Shown here: one piece after another, positions 28,140-37,682 of the stretch
How positions within the stretch are numbered: position 1 is the first letter of the stretch
Layout: each line of letters starts with the position of its first letter
Source: CAWKAO01 sp963847665
Lineage (GTDB): Bacteria; Actinomycetota; Humimicrobiia; Humimicrobiales; Humimicrobiaceae
NCBI GenBank assembly: GCA_963847665.1
Contig: CAWKAO010000002.1
Location: forward strand, 434,001-498,000
Direction of reading: 5' to 3'
Length of the DNA stretch: 64,000 nt
Program-made: the position numbers and the translations under genes
Notes under the pieces: model-generated
Database searches by the model: none
What the model saw: the letters and a program-made list of their open reading frames with translations, nothing else
What the model was told of the DNA's origin: nothing

Positions 28140-30220
28140 TCTTTATCCTTTTCTTCTTTCCTTTTTTCTATTAAAGGTTGTGCAAGATGAGCAGGAAGCT
28201 CGTCGTAATGTGAAAATTTTTGAGTAAACACTCCTCTTCCTTGAGTGATAGATTTTAGATCGACTGTATAATTAAATGTCTCTGATTGAGGAATAGTCGC
28301 TTTTATTATCTGCATCTTATTTTCATCAGGTGTCATGGAAATAATTTTTCCTCTTTTTGTATTTACGTCGGCAATAATATCTCCCATATATTTCTCAGGT
28401 ATAAGTACCTCAAGTTCCATAATTGGTTCCAGTATAATAGGATTTGCCTCGGCCATACCCTTCTTAAACGCCATTGAAGCGGCTATTTTAAATGCCATGT
28501 CAGAAGAATCTACGGTATGAAAGGACCCATCATAGAGATTTACTAACATATCTACTACTGGATAGCCTGCAAGTATTCCTGAAAGCATTGCTTCACGGAT
28601 ACCTTTTTCAACACTTGGAATATAATTTTTTGGTATAGCTCCACCAAAAATAGAATCTTCAAATTTAAAGCCTTCATTGCTTTTGAGGGGTTTGATCTCT
28701 ATAAATACGTGACCGAACTGGCCTCTTCCTCCTGATTGTTTCTTATATTTATATTCCGCCTTTGCGCTTTTATGGATCGTCTCTTTATAAGCAACCTCAG
28801 GTATGCTCATAGAAACATCTATATCAAATTTTTCTTTAAGGTTTTCTTTTACAACATTTAGTTGAAGATCTCCAAGACCCCAGACAATATTTTGATGTAT
28901 TTCAAGATTTAATTCTGTTTTTAATGTAGGATCTTCTTCTACAAGTCTTGATATGCCCATGCTGATCTTTTCTTCATCCCCTTTGCTGATCGGAAGGATC
29001 GCTCTTGGCAGTGTCGGGTCAGGATAAGTGCTCCTTATTATTTCTATAGGTTTTTCAGTAGACGATATCGTGTCATCATTTTCAATATCCATTATTTTAG
29101 CTACAGCAACGATATCCCCGCATGTAGCTTCATTTATATCAGCCTGGTCTTTTCCCTGCAGTTTAAAAATGTTTGAAAACTTATGGGTGTTTTTTATCCC
29201 GGAGATATAGTAATTGGTGTTAGTCTTGATTGTGCCTGAAAATATCCTGAAAATAGAAAGTTTACCTATGTATGGATCTGCTGTCGTCTTAAAAACATAA
29301 GCCAGCAGAGGTCCGTCTATTGATGGTTTGATCTCTATTTTTTCATCCTTATCTACAATTTTAACTTCGGGTATTTTAGCTTCAAGCGGGGATGGCAAAA
29401 GACTGTTTATATAATCCATTATAATGTCTATCCCTATATTTTTTCCTGAGGAAGCAGCAAAAGTCGGTATGACTTTACCTCCAATAACAGCATTCTTAAA
29501 TTCCTTATTGATGCTTTCAGGATCGATCTTTTCTCCTTCCAGGTATTTGTTAAGCAGATCGTCATTAGTCTCAACAATTGATTCTATCAGGTTGTTATGG
29601 AAGGTCTCTGAATCAGACTTTTTTGATTCATCAACAGCTGATTTCTGCCCTTTACCGGATTTGTAATCGTACTGCTGATTTTGAAGCAGATCTATGATCC
29701 CCGAAAAATTCTCACCTTCACCAGATGGAATAGTTATTGGGACAAGGTTAAGACCGGTCGTATTTCTGATATCTTCTACTGCTGAATTATAATTGACGTT
29801 TTCCTGGTCCATTTTATTGATTATGCAGAAAGCAGGTTTAGGGTTCTGTTTAAAATATTCTATTATCCTTTCTGTAGCTGCCTGAAGTCCGGACTTTACA
29901 TCTATTACCAGCAGCATTCCGTCAATTACTTTCATAGTGGAAAGGGACTGGCCCATAAAATCCATATAACCTGGAGAATCTATAACTGTAATATCAGAAT
30001 TTTTCCAGTTATAATGCATAATGCTTGAAGTTATGCTAAAACCCTTTTTTGTTTCGAGGGGATTATAATCAGAAACAGTATTTTTTGTTTCTATGCTTCC
30101 CATTTTATTAATGATCCCAGCGTTTAAAAGTAAACACTCAGCCAGTGAAGTCTTGCCGGTACCGTTTCCAGAGACCAGGCCAACTACTCTTTTGTTTGCA
30201 AGATCTGTGCCACCCATCAA
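28136..30220 (-). CDS. elongation factor G-like GTPase (EF-G paralogue)
   Basis: This 694-aa protein has the full EF-G domain order: G domain, beta barrel and domains III-V. The P-loop is unusual, SGNGTGKTS in place of AHVDAGKT. DSPGYMDF (G3) and NKMDQEN (G4) are kept. Domain IV has GGRGQFGHV and domain V has PIMELEVLIPEKYMGDI. This matches the EF-G-like (FusA2-type) paralogues, whose role is less clear than that of true EF-G; ribosome recycling or a stress role is possible. A divergent 200-base gap separates it from lemA. Confidence 0.85.
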   Translation of the reverse strand: MMGGTDLANKRVVGLVSGNGTGKTSLAECLLLNAGIINKMGSIETKNTVSDYNPLETKKGFSITSSIMHYNWKNSDITVIDSPGYMDFMGQSLSTMKVIDGMLLVIDVKSGLQAATERIIEYFKQNPKPAFCIINKMDQENVNYNSAVEDIRNTTGLNLVPITIPSGEGENFSGIIDLLQNQQYDYKSGKGQKSAVDESKKSDSETFHNNLIESIVETNDDLLNKYLEGEKIDPESINKEFKNAVIGGKVIPTFAASSGKNIGIDIIMDYINSLLPSPLEAKIPEVKIVDKDEKIEIKPSIDGPLLAYVFKTTADPYIGKLSIFRIFSGTIKTNTNYYISGIKNTHKFSNIFKLQGKDQADINEATCGDIVAVAKIMDIENDDTISSTEKPIEIIRSTYPDPTLPRAILPISKGDEEKISMGISRLVEEDPTLKTELNLEIHQNIVWGLGDLQLNVVKENLKEKFDIDVSMSIPEVAYKETIHKSAKAEYKYKKQSGGRGQFGHVFIEIKPLKSNEGFKFEDSIFGGAIPKNYIPSVEKGIREAMLSGILAGYPVVDMLVNLYDGSFHTVDSSDMAFKIAASMAFKKGMAEANPIILEPIMELEVLIPEKYMGDIIADVNTKRGKIISMTPDENKMQIIKATIPQSETFNYTVDLKSITQGRGVFTQKFSHYDELPAHLAQPLIEKRKEEKDKE

Positions 30221-30421
30221 TTTCCTCCCAAATCTGATAAGAATTTGTCAATAGATTGTGAATAATTTGTAAAGAATTTCCTACAAATAAATTAAAAAGA
30301 AATATACCATAAAAACAATATTGTGTAAAAATATATAACTCAATTTAAGAATTAATTATGATATAATTTAAGATTGTGGATTTTACCATAAATATTAATT
30401 ACTTAAAAAATAGGAGGCATT

Positions 30422-30991
30422 ATGTTAGCAGCAATTCTGGTACCTATTATAGTCGTACTGGTAATAGTAGTGATAATTATACTTGTTGCGGTTGGTATCT
30501 ACAACAATATTATCACACTAAGAAACAGGGGAGACAATGCATGGTCTCAAATAGACGTTCAGTTAAGAAAAAGGTATGATCTTATCCCAAATCTTGTCGA
30601 AACAGTGAAGGGTTATGCTGCCCATGAAAAGGAAACTCTTGAAAAGGTTATACAGGCTAGAAATATGGGTATAGATGCAAAGACGGTGGAAGATCAAGCT
30701 AAAGCAGAAAACATGATCACAAGCACTCTAAAATCACTGTTTGCAGTAGCGGAACAGTATCCGAATCTTAAAGCTGACCAGCATTTTTCCAGGTTGATGG
30801 AACAATTAAATGGTATAGAAAGTAATATCGCTTATGCCAGGCAGTTCTATAACGATACGGTTTTGCAGTACAACACAAGGATACAGACATTTCCCGGTAA
30901 TGTTTTTGCAGGCAGATTCGGGTTTGCTCAAAGAGGATACTTTGAGATAGAAGAACCTGAAGCAAGGGAACCGGTTAAGGTGCAATTTTAA
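30422..30991 (+). CDS. lemA: LemA-family membrane protein
   Basis: LemA proteins have one N-terminal membrane helix (residues about 5-30, IVVLVIVVIIILVAVGIYN) and a long helical domain. The conserved RGDNAWSQIDVQLRKRYDL is followed by IPNLVETVKGYAAHE and later IAYARQFYNDTVLQYN. The function is not well established. Pairing with an HtpX-type protease is common and is seen here, 28 bases downstream. A taggagg site precedes the ATG. Confidence 0.92.
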   Translation: MLAAILVPIIVVLVIVVIIILVAVGIYNNIITLRNRGDNAWSQIDVQLRKRYDLIPNLVETVKGYAAHEKETLEKVIQARNMGIDAKTVEDQAKAENMITSTLKSLFAVAEQYPNLKADQHFSRLMEQLNGIESNIAYARQFYNDTVLQYNTRIQTFPGNVFAGRFGFAQRGYFEIEEPEAREPVKVQF

Positions 30992-31019
30992 AATCTGTTT
31001 TTTGGGGTGATATCGGAAA

Positions 31020-31991
31020 ATGTATGAAAACATTGCAAAAAATAGAAGTAAAACTATCGCAATAATATTCTTTTTTATTGTGTTTATTGCAGCAATTGGT
31101 TTTGCTATTGGTTACTTACTGGATTATAGATATGGTATAAACAGAGGTTATTCTATTTTATTTCTGGTTTTTGCCCTTATTTTTGCAGTTATATCCAGTA
31201 TTGGCAGCTATTATTACAGTGATAGAATGGTAATAGGTTTGACCGGAGCAAGTCCTCTCAGCAGGGAAGAAGATCCAAGGATCTATTATATGGTCGAGGG
31301 TCTGTCTATTGCTGCAGGTATACCGATGCCAAAGATATATACAATTGAGGAGCAGGGCCTGAATGCATTTGCAACAGGAAGGAATCCTCAAAATGGGGTC
31401 ATAGTCCTGACAAGGGGCTTAATATTAAATCTGGATGATGAAGAGCTTAAGGGTGTAATAGCTCATGAACTTTCACATATAAAAAACTATGACATCCTTC
31501 TTGGGACCATTATCGTCATACTGGTAGGAATGTTAACGATAGTTAGTAATATAATCTTCAGGGGTTTTTTATTTGGAGGAGGAAGGCGCTCTTCTTCAAG
31601 CAGAAGTAGCGGCGGTGGCATTTTAAGTATTATTTTTATGGCCATAGGATTATTACTCATAATACTTTCACCATTAATAGCAATGATTATAAGGTTGGCG
31701 GTCAGCCGTCAGAGGGAGTATCTTGCGGATGCAAATGGCGCACTTATTACCAGGTACCCCGCAGGACTTGCAAATGCATTAAAAAAGATCAGTTATTACA
31801 GTGAGGTAAAGAAAGCAAATAACGCGACAGAACATATGTTCATCGCCACCCCTTTTGGAAAAAATAACAGGACTGCATTCAGTTCATTATTTAATACGCA
31901 CCCACCTATTATCGAAAGGATAAAAAGGCTGGAAGGTATGTCTCTGGGTATAGGTTTAAGCAATGGACCTGTCGGTGCAGGGGTTAAATGA
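31020..31991 (+). CDS. M48-family membrane zinc metalloprotease (HtpX-like)
   Basis: This HtpX-like protease degrades damaged membrane proteins. Two N-terminal membrane helices precede the HExxH zinc motif in VIAHELSHIKNYD (near residue 150). Two further hydrophobic segments follow, and the third zinc ligand is in REYLADANGA. A Gly/Ser/Arg-rich loop (GGGRRSSSSRSSGGG) lies between the later helices. At 323 aa it is slightly longer than HtpX. It is co-transcribed with lemA. Confidence 0.9.
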   Translation: MYENIAKNRSKTIAIIFFFIVFIAAIGFAIGYLLDYRYGINRGYSILFLVFALIFAVISSIGSYYYSDRMVIGLTGASPLSREEDPRIYYMVEGLSIAAGIPMPKIYTIEEQGLNAFATGRNPQNGVIVLTRGLILNLDDEELKGVIAHELSHIKNYDILLGTIIVILVGMLTIVSNIIFRGFLFGGGRRSSSSRSSGGGILSIIFMAIGLLLIILSPLIAMIIRLAVSRQREYLADANGALITRYPAGLANALKKISYYSEVKKANNATEHMFIATPFGKNNRTAFSSLFNTHPPIIERIKRLEGMSLGIGLSNGPVGAGVK

Positions 31992-32024
31992 TAAAATAAT
32001 AAGGTAGGAGGTAATTTAAATATT

Positions 32025-32906
32025 ATGGAAAAAGGTACATTAATGGTCAAAACAGGGCTTGCAGAAATGCTAAAAGGTGGCGTTATTATGGATGTCACAA
32101 CTGTCGAGCAGGCTAAAATAGCCGAGGAGGCTGGAGCTGTTTCAGTAATGGCGCTGGAAAGGGTGCCTGCAGATATAAGAGCAGCAGGTGGAGTTGCAAG
32201 AATGGCTGACCCGGAAATCATTATTAAGATAATGGAATCGGTTTCGATACCGGTCATGGCCAAATGCAGGATAGGCCATTTTGCAGAGGCTCAGATACTA
32301 CAGGAGCTTGGGGTCGATTATATAGATGAAAGCGAGGTCCTGACTCCGGCAGATGACAGGTATCATGTGAATAAATGGGATTTTGATGTTCCTTTTGTGT
32401 GCGGGGCAACCAACTTAGGTGAAGCTTTAAGAAGGATAGGAGAAGGTGCTGCAATGGTGAGAACAAAAGGCGAAGCAGGCACGGGAGATGTTATAGAGGC
32501 AGTAAAGCACATGAGAAATATTGTAGATGATATATCAAGAGTCGGTGCTCTTCCATTTGAAGAGCTTATGACGATCTCAAAAGAAATGGGAGCACCTTAT
32601 GATCTTATAAAATATGTTCACCATAATAAAAAGCTGCCGGTTGTCAACTTTTCAGCCGGAGGAATAGCTACACCTGCTGATGCTGCTTTGATAATGCAGC
32701 TGGGTGCCGATGGTATTTTTGTGGGTTCAGGTATATTTAAATCTGAAAATCCTTTAAAAATGGCGCAGGCTATTGTAGAGGCTACTACTCATTTCAATAA
32801 TAAAGAAGTACTTGCCAGGGTATCAAAGGGAATTGGAGCCGCAATGCCGGGGATCAATACCGCCAGACTTGCACCAGAAGAAATCATTTCAAACAGGGGA
32901 TGGTAA
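32025..32906 (+). CDS. pdxS: pyridoxal 5'-phosphate synthase subunit PdxS
   Basis: PdxS condenses ribose 5-phosphate, glyceraldehyde 3-phosphate and ammonia into PLP. The TIM barrel is nearly invariant: MDVTTVEQAKIAEEAGA, ALERVPADIR, the catalytic Lys in PVMAKCRIGH, the second Lys in RTKGEAGTG, and VNFSAGGIATPADAAL. At 293 aa it is full length. A taggaggt site lies 12 bases before the ATG. It is followed after 6 bases by its glutaminase partner. Confidence 0.97.
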   Translation: MEKGTLMVKTGLAEMLKGGVIMDVTTVEQAKIAEEAGAVSVMALERVPADIRAAGGVARMADPEIIIKIMESVSIPVMAKCRIGHFAEAQILQELGVDYIDESEVLTPADDRYHVNKWDFDVPFVCGATNLGEALRRIGEGAAMVRTKGEAGTGDVIEAVKHMRNIVDDISRVGALPFEELMTISKEMGAPYDLIKYVHHNKKLPVVNFSAGGIATPADAALIMQLGADGIFVGSGIFKSENPLKMAQAIVEATTHFNNKEVLARVSKGIGAAMPGINTARLAPEEIISNRGW

Positions 32907-32912
32907 TAAAAG

Positions 32913-33569
32913 ATGCCCGGGCAGCAGTCTATTTATACAAAACAGGATAATCTACCAGCCTCTAATAAAGTAATAACTATTGGAGTTCTGGCACTGCAGG
33001 GGGCATTCAGGGAGCATATAAATGCTCTTAAGGATTGTGGCGTAAAAGCCATTGAAGTGAGGCAGCCTGCTCAGCTTTTGGATATAGACGGTATTATAAT
33101 CCCTGGAGGTGAAAGCACAACCATCAGTAAATTGATGGTAAAATATGGTTTTATTGAGGCACTTAAAAGTTTTTATTTATCAAAAAAACCAATATTTGGG
33201 ACATGTGCCGGACTTGTATTACTTGCCAGAGCAGTATCTGATTTTGATGAAAAAGGTCTGGGTTTTATTGATATAACAGTGAGCAGAAATGCTTATGGCC
33301 GCCAGTTAGACAGTTTTGAGTGTCCTCTAAAAATAACAGGTATAGGAAAAAATAACAGCAGGGAGTTCAATGGCATTTTCATCAGGGCCCCCAGGATAAA
33401 TAGTGCAGGAGAAAATGTAGAAATAATCTGCAGTTATGAAGGTGAACCCGTAATGGCAAAAGAAAATAACATACTTGTCTGCGCTTTTCACCCTGAACTT
33501 ACCGATGATATCAGCATACACAAGTATTTTATCGATATGGTCAAAAAAAATAAAAATGATAAAATTTAA
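32913..33569 (+). CDS. pdxT: pyridoxal 5'-phosphate synthase glutaminase PdxT
   Basis: PdxT is a class I glutamine amidotransferase that feeds ammonia to PdxS. Motifs are PGGESTTISKLM, the nucleophile Cys in GTCAGLVLLA, and His-Glu in FHPEL. The reading from ATG 32913 adds about 20 residues before the usual start of the domain (ITIGVLALQGAFREH), giving 218 aa; a later start is possible, but no better ribosome site is seen. Confidence 0.95.
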   Translation: MPGQQSIYTKQDNLPASNKVITIGVLALQGAFREHINALKDCGVKAIEVRQPAQLLDIDGIIIPGGESTTISKLMVKYGFIEALKSFYLSKKPIFGTCAGLVLLARAVSDFDEKGLGFIDITVSRNAYGRQLDSFECPLKITGIGKNNSREFNGIFIRAPRINSAGENVEIICSYEGEPVMAKENNILVCAFHPELTDDISIHKYFIDMVKKNKNDKI

Positions 33570-33605
33570 ACAGTTTCTGTAAGTTTTTAATAAGGGGAGA
33601 ACTAT

Positions 33606-34358
33606 ATGTCCGGACATTCAAAATGGCATTCAATAAAACATAAAAAAGCAAAAGAGGATGCAAAAAGAGGAAATGCTTTTGGGAAACTATCAAGGAGTAT
33701 TACAGTGGCAGCGAGAGAAGGTGGAGGAGGAGATCCTGAGAATAATTTTAATCTTTCCAATGCTATCGCTAAAGCAAAAGAATACAATATGCCCTGGGAT
33801 AATATAGAAAGAGCAATAAAAAGAGGTACAGGCGAGATAGAGGGAGAAAAATTTGAGACATTTATGTATGAGGGATACGGTCCAGGTGGCACAGCGATAA
33901 TCATAGATATAATGACTGAAAACAGAAACCGAACTGCTGCAGATATCAGGAATATTTTTTCGAAGCATGGAGGAAATCTGGGGGAGACAGGCTGCGTAGG
34001 ATGGCTCTTTGAAAGAAAAGGCATAATACTTATAGATAAATCTGAAATAAATGATGAAGAAAGCTTCATGCTTGATGTAATTGATTTGGGAGCCGAGGAT
34101 ATAGATGAGGATGATGGCACACTCGAAATAAAGATCGAACCAAATGAGTTTATGAATGTAAGAAAAGGACTTGATGAGAAAAAGATCAATATCAAATCCT
34201 CTGAGATCACTTATGTCCCGAAAGCAACTGTCGAAGTCTCAAAAAAGGATGCTCAAAAAGCTCTAAAACTTATCGATTCACTGGATGATCATGACGATGT
34301 CCAGAATGTTTATTCAAATATTGAGATATCTGATGAGCTGCTTAATGAAATGGATTAA
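33606..34358 (+). CDS. yebC: YebC/PmpR-family protein
   Basis: This 250-aa protein has the hallmark MSGHSKWHSIKHKK start and the family segments YEGYGPGGTAIIID, GGNLGETGCVGWLF and TYVPK. Family members act as DNA-binding regulators or relieve ribosome stalling at proline stretches. It leads the ruvC-ruvA-ruvB block, as in many bacteria. Confidence 0.96.
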   Translation: MSGHSKWHSIKHKKAKEDAKRGNAFGKLSRSITVAAREGGGGDPENNFNLSNAIAKAKEYNMPWDNIERAIKRGTGEIEGEKFETFMYEGYGPGGTAIIIDIMTENRNRTAADIRNIFSKHGGNLGETGCVGWLFERKGIILIDKSEINDEESFMLDVIDLGAEDIDEDDGTLEIKIEPNEFMNVRKGLDEKKINIKSSEITYVPKATVEVSKKDAQKALKLIDSLDDHDDVQNVYSNIEISDELLNEMD

Positions 34359-34364
34359 ATTTAG

Positions 34365-34886
34365 ATGAATAATGGCTATATCAGGATTATCGGCATAGAT
34401 CCAGGTCTGGAAACAACAGGAGTAGGAATACTTGATGTAAAAGGAAACCAGTACAGACCTGTTTTTTGTGATTGTATAATAACAAAAAAGAGTTTTCCAA
34501 ACCACGAAAGATTAAAGCAGATATATAATAGATTGGATAACCTGATAAACGAGTATTGTCCTGATTGTCTTGCGATCGAGGACATTTTTTTCAGTGCCAA
34601 TGTAAAGTCAGCTCTCTCTGTAGGAGCAGCCCGTGGTGTATCGATACTTGCAGGAAGCAATAATGACCTTAAAGTATATGAATATACCCCATTGCAGGTA
34701 AAACAGGCTGTGGTCGGGTACGGAAGGGCTTCAAAAAAACAGATCAAATATATGTTAAAAGTGATACTTGGTACAAATGAAGAATTCTTTCCTTCCAGGG
34801 ATGACGCATGGGATGCCATGGGTATTGCTGTGTGCCATGCAAGTATGGGTAGATTTGATGAAAAAGTGAAGGCTTATTTAAAATGA
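34365..34886 (+). CDS. ruvC: Holliday junction endonuclease RuvC
   Basis: RuvC cleaves four-way DNA junctions symmetrically. Acidic catalytic residues are seen in GIDPGLETTG, AIEDIFF and SRDDAWDAMGIA. The length of 173 aa is normal. It overlaps ruvA by 4 bases (ATGA), so translation is coupled. Confidence 0.96.
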   Translation: MNNGYIRIIGIDPGLETTGVGILDVKGNQYRPVFCDCIITKKSFPNHERLKQIYNRLDNLINEYCPDCLAIEDIFFSANVKSALSVGAARGVSILAGSNNDLKVYEYTPLQVKQAVVGYGRASKKQIKYMLKVILGTNEEFFPSRDDAWDAMGIAVCHASMGRFDEKVKAYLK

Positions 34887-35473
34887 TCGCAAGACTGAGC
34901 GGCAAGATATTAGAAAAACTTCCAACCAGGCTGGTAATAGAGATAGGTGGGGTGGGATTTGAAGTGCTGATATCAGGCAAGACGTATGAGATGGTCCCGG
35001 AAGTAGAGGCCGATGTCTCGTTGAACATTTATACACATGTCAGGGAAGAAGAAATAAAGCTGATAGGGTTTATTAACCAGAATGATAAGGATTTTTTTAT
35101 AAAGCTTATAACAGTCTCTGGAATATCAATAAAGATAGCCCTTAGTTCTCTTTCAATATATTCTTCGGATGAGCTGAAGAAAATAATTGCCAAAAAAGAA
35201 GTGGATATGCTCAGGCGTGTCCCGGGTATTGGAAAAAAACTGGCCGAGAGGCTGATAGTCGAACTCAAGGATAAAATTGAAGAGGAAGGCTATACTGATA
35301 TTTTTCATGGAGATCTTTATGATAACGAAAAAATAACAGAAGTCAAACAGGCCCTTAAGACTCTGGGATATAAAAATATAGAGATAGATGCAGTTTTAAA
35401 TAAGATTAAGACCGATGACCTTGTTAATAAAAAGACTGAAGAGATTTTAAGATCAGCTTTAAAGGAAATGTAG
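34883..35473 (+). CDS. ruvA: Holliday junction branch-migration protein RuvA
   Basis: RuvA binds the junction and loads RuvB. An N-terminal OB fold (IARLSGKILEKLPTRLVIEI), tandem helix-hairpin-helix motifs (VSGISIKIALSSLS and VPGIGKKLAERLIVELKDK) and a C-terminal RuvB-binding helix make up 196 aa. Its stop overlaps the GTG start of ruvB. Confidence 0.96.
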   Translation: MIARLSGKILEKLPTRLVIEIGGVGFEVLISGKTYEMVPEVEADVSLNIYTHVREEEIKLIGFINQNDKDFFIKLITVSGISIKIALSSLSIYSSDELKKIIAKKEVDMLRRVPGIGKKLAERLIVELKDKIEEEGYTDIFHGDLYDNEKITEVKQALKTLGYKNIEIDAVLNKIKTDDLVNKKTEEILRSALKEM

Positions 35474-36588
35474 TGGTAGAAAATAAAAAATCCGGTAAAG
35501 ATGCAATACCTGATAAAAAAACAGAAACAGAAATAGATGGTTCACAGTATAAAGATGATGATTTTGTAACTCCCAGATTTAAAAAAGAGGATACTGAACT
35601 TGAAAACAATCTCCGCCCCGCCCAATTTTCTGAATTTATAGGCCAGGAAAAAATAGTTGAGAATCTTAAGATCTTCATCAGTGCAGCCAAAAAAAGGGGT
35701 GAACCCCTTGATCATGTCATACTTTCCGGGCCGCCCGGACTCGGAAAGACTTGTCTTGCAGAGATAATAGCCAACGAACTGGGTGTTAATTTCAAAATAA
35801 CCAGCGGCCCTGCTATAGAAAGAGCAGGCGACCTTGCAGCGATCCTTACAAATCTTGAAAAATTTGATGTTCTTTTTATTGACGAGATGCACAGGTTAAA
35901 CAGGGCGATCGAAGAAGTACTATATCCAGCAATGGAAGATTATAAGCTTGATATAATCATAGGAAAGGGTCCCTCAGCCCGTTCTATAAGAATAGAGATA
36001 GCACCATTCACAATAATCGGGGCAACTACCAGGATAGGACTGATAGCTGCACCCTTAAGAGACAGATTTGGAGTCAACCTTAGGCTTGACTATTACGGTT
36101 CTGAAAGTGTTTTAAAGATCATAAAACGTTCAGCAGAAATACTTAAGATAAAAATAACGGAAAAGGGCGCCGGGGCTCTTGCTGGCAGGTCTAGGGGTAC
36201 ACCAAGGATAGCAAACAGACTCTTAAAAAGAGTAAGGGATTATGCACTGATGTACGGTGATGATATTATTGATGAAAAAATTGCAATCGAATCTTTAAAA
36301 AAACTTGATATAGATACCCTCGGCCTAGACCTTATAGACAAGAAGATCTTAAACACTATAATAAACAAATTCGAGGGAGGTCCTGTTGGCGTTGGCACAA
36401 TAGCAGCATCGATCAGCGAAGAAGTCGGAACAGTTGAAGATGTCTATGAACCATTTCTGCTCCAGCTCGGTTTTATTAAGAGGACACCTAAGGGCAGGAT
36501 AGCTACCAGCCTGGCCTACAAGCATCTTGGCCTGCAAAAAAAATACTCTGAAGACAAAAAAGAAAATAACTCCTCCAGATTGTTTTAG
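35473..36588 (+). CDS. ruvB: Holliday junction DNA helicase RuvB
   Basis: RuvB is the AAA+ motor of branch migration. It has Walker A (GPPGLGKT), Walker B (FIDEMHRL), sensor 1 (GATTRIG), an arginine-finger region (PLRDRFG) and the C-terminal winged helix (GFIKRTPKGR). It starts at GTG 35473, overlapping the ruvA stop by one base. The N-terminus has an acidic and lysine-rich extension of about 40 residues before the conserved LRPAQFSEFIGQE, giving 371 aa. Confidence 0.96.
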   Translation: MVENKKSGKDAIPDKKTETEIDGSQYKDDDFVTPRFKKEDTELENNLRPAQFSEFIGQEKIVENLKIFISAAKKRGEPLDHVILSGPPGLGKTCLAEIIANELGVNFKITSGPAIERAGDLAAILTNLEKFDVLFIDEMHRLNRAIEEVLYPAMEDYKLDIIIGKGPSARSIRIEIAPFTIIGATTRIGLIAAPLRDRFGVNLRLDYYGSESVLKIIKRSAEILKIKITEKGAGALAGRSRGTPRIANRLLKRVRDYALMYGDDIIDEKIAIESLKKLDIDTLGLDLIDKKILNTIINKFEGGPVGVGTIAASISEEVGTVEDVYEPFLLQLGFIKRTPKGRIATSLAYKHLGLQKKYSEDKKENNSSRLF

Positions 36589-36605
36589 AATCATAAATAT
36601 CTAAT

Positions 36606-37625
36606 ATGAAACTTGACCTTTTTTATTACGACCTTCCAAAAAGATTTATAGCCCAGGAACCACTTAAAGAAAGAGACCAGTCTAAATTGATGGTACTCGG
36701 TAAAGAAAGTGGAAAAATAAATCATGATGTTTTTAAAAATTTATCAAGATATTTAGAACCTGGAGATATCCTGGTACTGAATGATAGTAAAGTTATAAAA
36801 TGCAGATTGATCGGGAAAAAAGAAAACGGGACCATCATTGAATGTTTTGTTCTTAAAAAGCTTGATAATAATGATTGCCTGGTATTAATAAAACCTTCAA
36901 AAAGGTTAAAGGAAAATGTAAAAGTCTACCTGGGCGGTTCTTTTGACTATTATTTTTTCGTAAAAGAGATGCTGGGTTATGGAAAAGCTGTTGTTTCTTT
37001 CAGTGAAAATATATATCAGATCCTTGAAAATTACGGTAAGGTCCCACTACCGCCATATATAAAAAACAGGGATATCGATAAAGACAGGTACCAGACAGTT
37101 TATGCAAAAGAAGGCCATAGTGCTGCAGCGCCTACTGCTGGATTTCATTTTACAAAAGAACTTATCGATTCATTAAGTGTTAATGGAATAGAATTTGCAG
37201 AAGTAAAACTTGATATAGGATTGGATACTTTCAGACCGATAGTTGAAGAGAATATAGAAGAACATATAATCCATAAGGAGAGCTATTCTATTTCAGAGGA
37301 AAGTGCCTGTAAAATAAATGATGTAAAGAGTAATGGTGGAAAGGTCATAGCTGTGGGAACAACATCAACAAGGGTCCTTGAAACTGTTGCCGATGAAATT
37401 GGCAGGGTCAATAGCATGTGTGGGGACACATCCCTGTATATTACACCAGGGTATAGATTTAAAGCAGTTGATGGTATTATAACTAATTTTCATCTTCCTT
37501 ATTCGACTCTTATTGTTATGGTCAGTGCTTTTGCTGGAATAAAAAATATAATGAGGGCTTATGAAGAGGCAAAAATAAATGAATATCGGTTTTATAGCTT
37601 TGGAGATTGCATGCTGATAAACTGA
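36606..37625 (+). CDS. queA: tRNA preQ1(34) S-adenosylmethionine ribosyltransferase-isomerase QueA
   Basis: QueA transfers and isomerises the ribosyl part of SAM onto preQ1 in tRNA, making epoxyqueuosine. The family sequence is clear: YDLPKRFIAQEPL, LVLNDSKVIKCRL, GKVPLPPYI, AAPTAGFHFT, and the C-terminal ITNFHLPYSTLIVMVSAF. At 339 aa it is full length. It is followed by tgt, the preceding step of the pathway. Confidence 0.96.
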   Translation: MKLDLFYYDLPKRFIAQEPLKERDQSKLMVLGKESGKINHDVFKNLSRYLEPGDILVLNDSKVIKCRLIGKKENGTIIECFVLKKLDNNDCLVLIKPSKRLKENVKVYLGGSFDYYFFVKEMLGYGKAVVSFSENIYQILENYGKVPLPPYIKNRDIDKDRYQTVYAKEGHSAAAPTAGFHFTKELIDSLSVNGIEFAEVKLDIGLDTFRPIVEENIEEHIIHKESYSISEESACKINDVKSNGGKVIAVGTTSTRVLETVADEIGRVNSMCGDTSLYITPGYRFKAVDGIITNFHLPYSTLIVMVSAFAGIKNIMRAYEEAKINEYRFYSFGDCMLIN

Positions 37626-37682
37626 ATGAGATCGAGCGTGTCTGAATTAAAAAAAATTGATTACCTGACAGGACCATAATAT

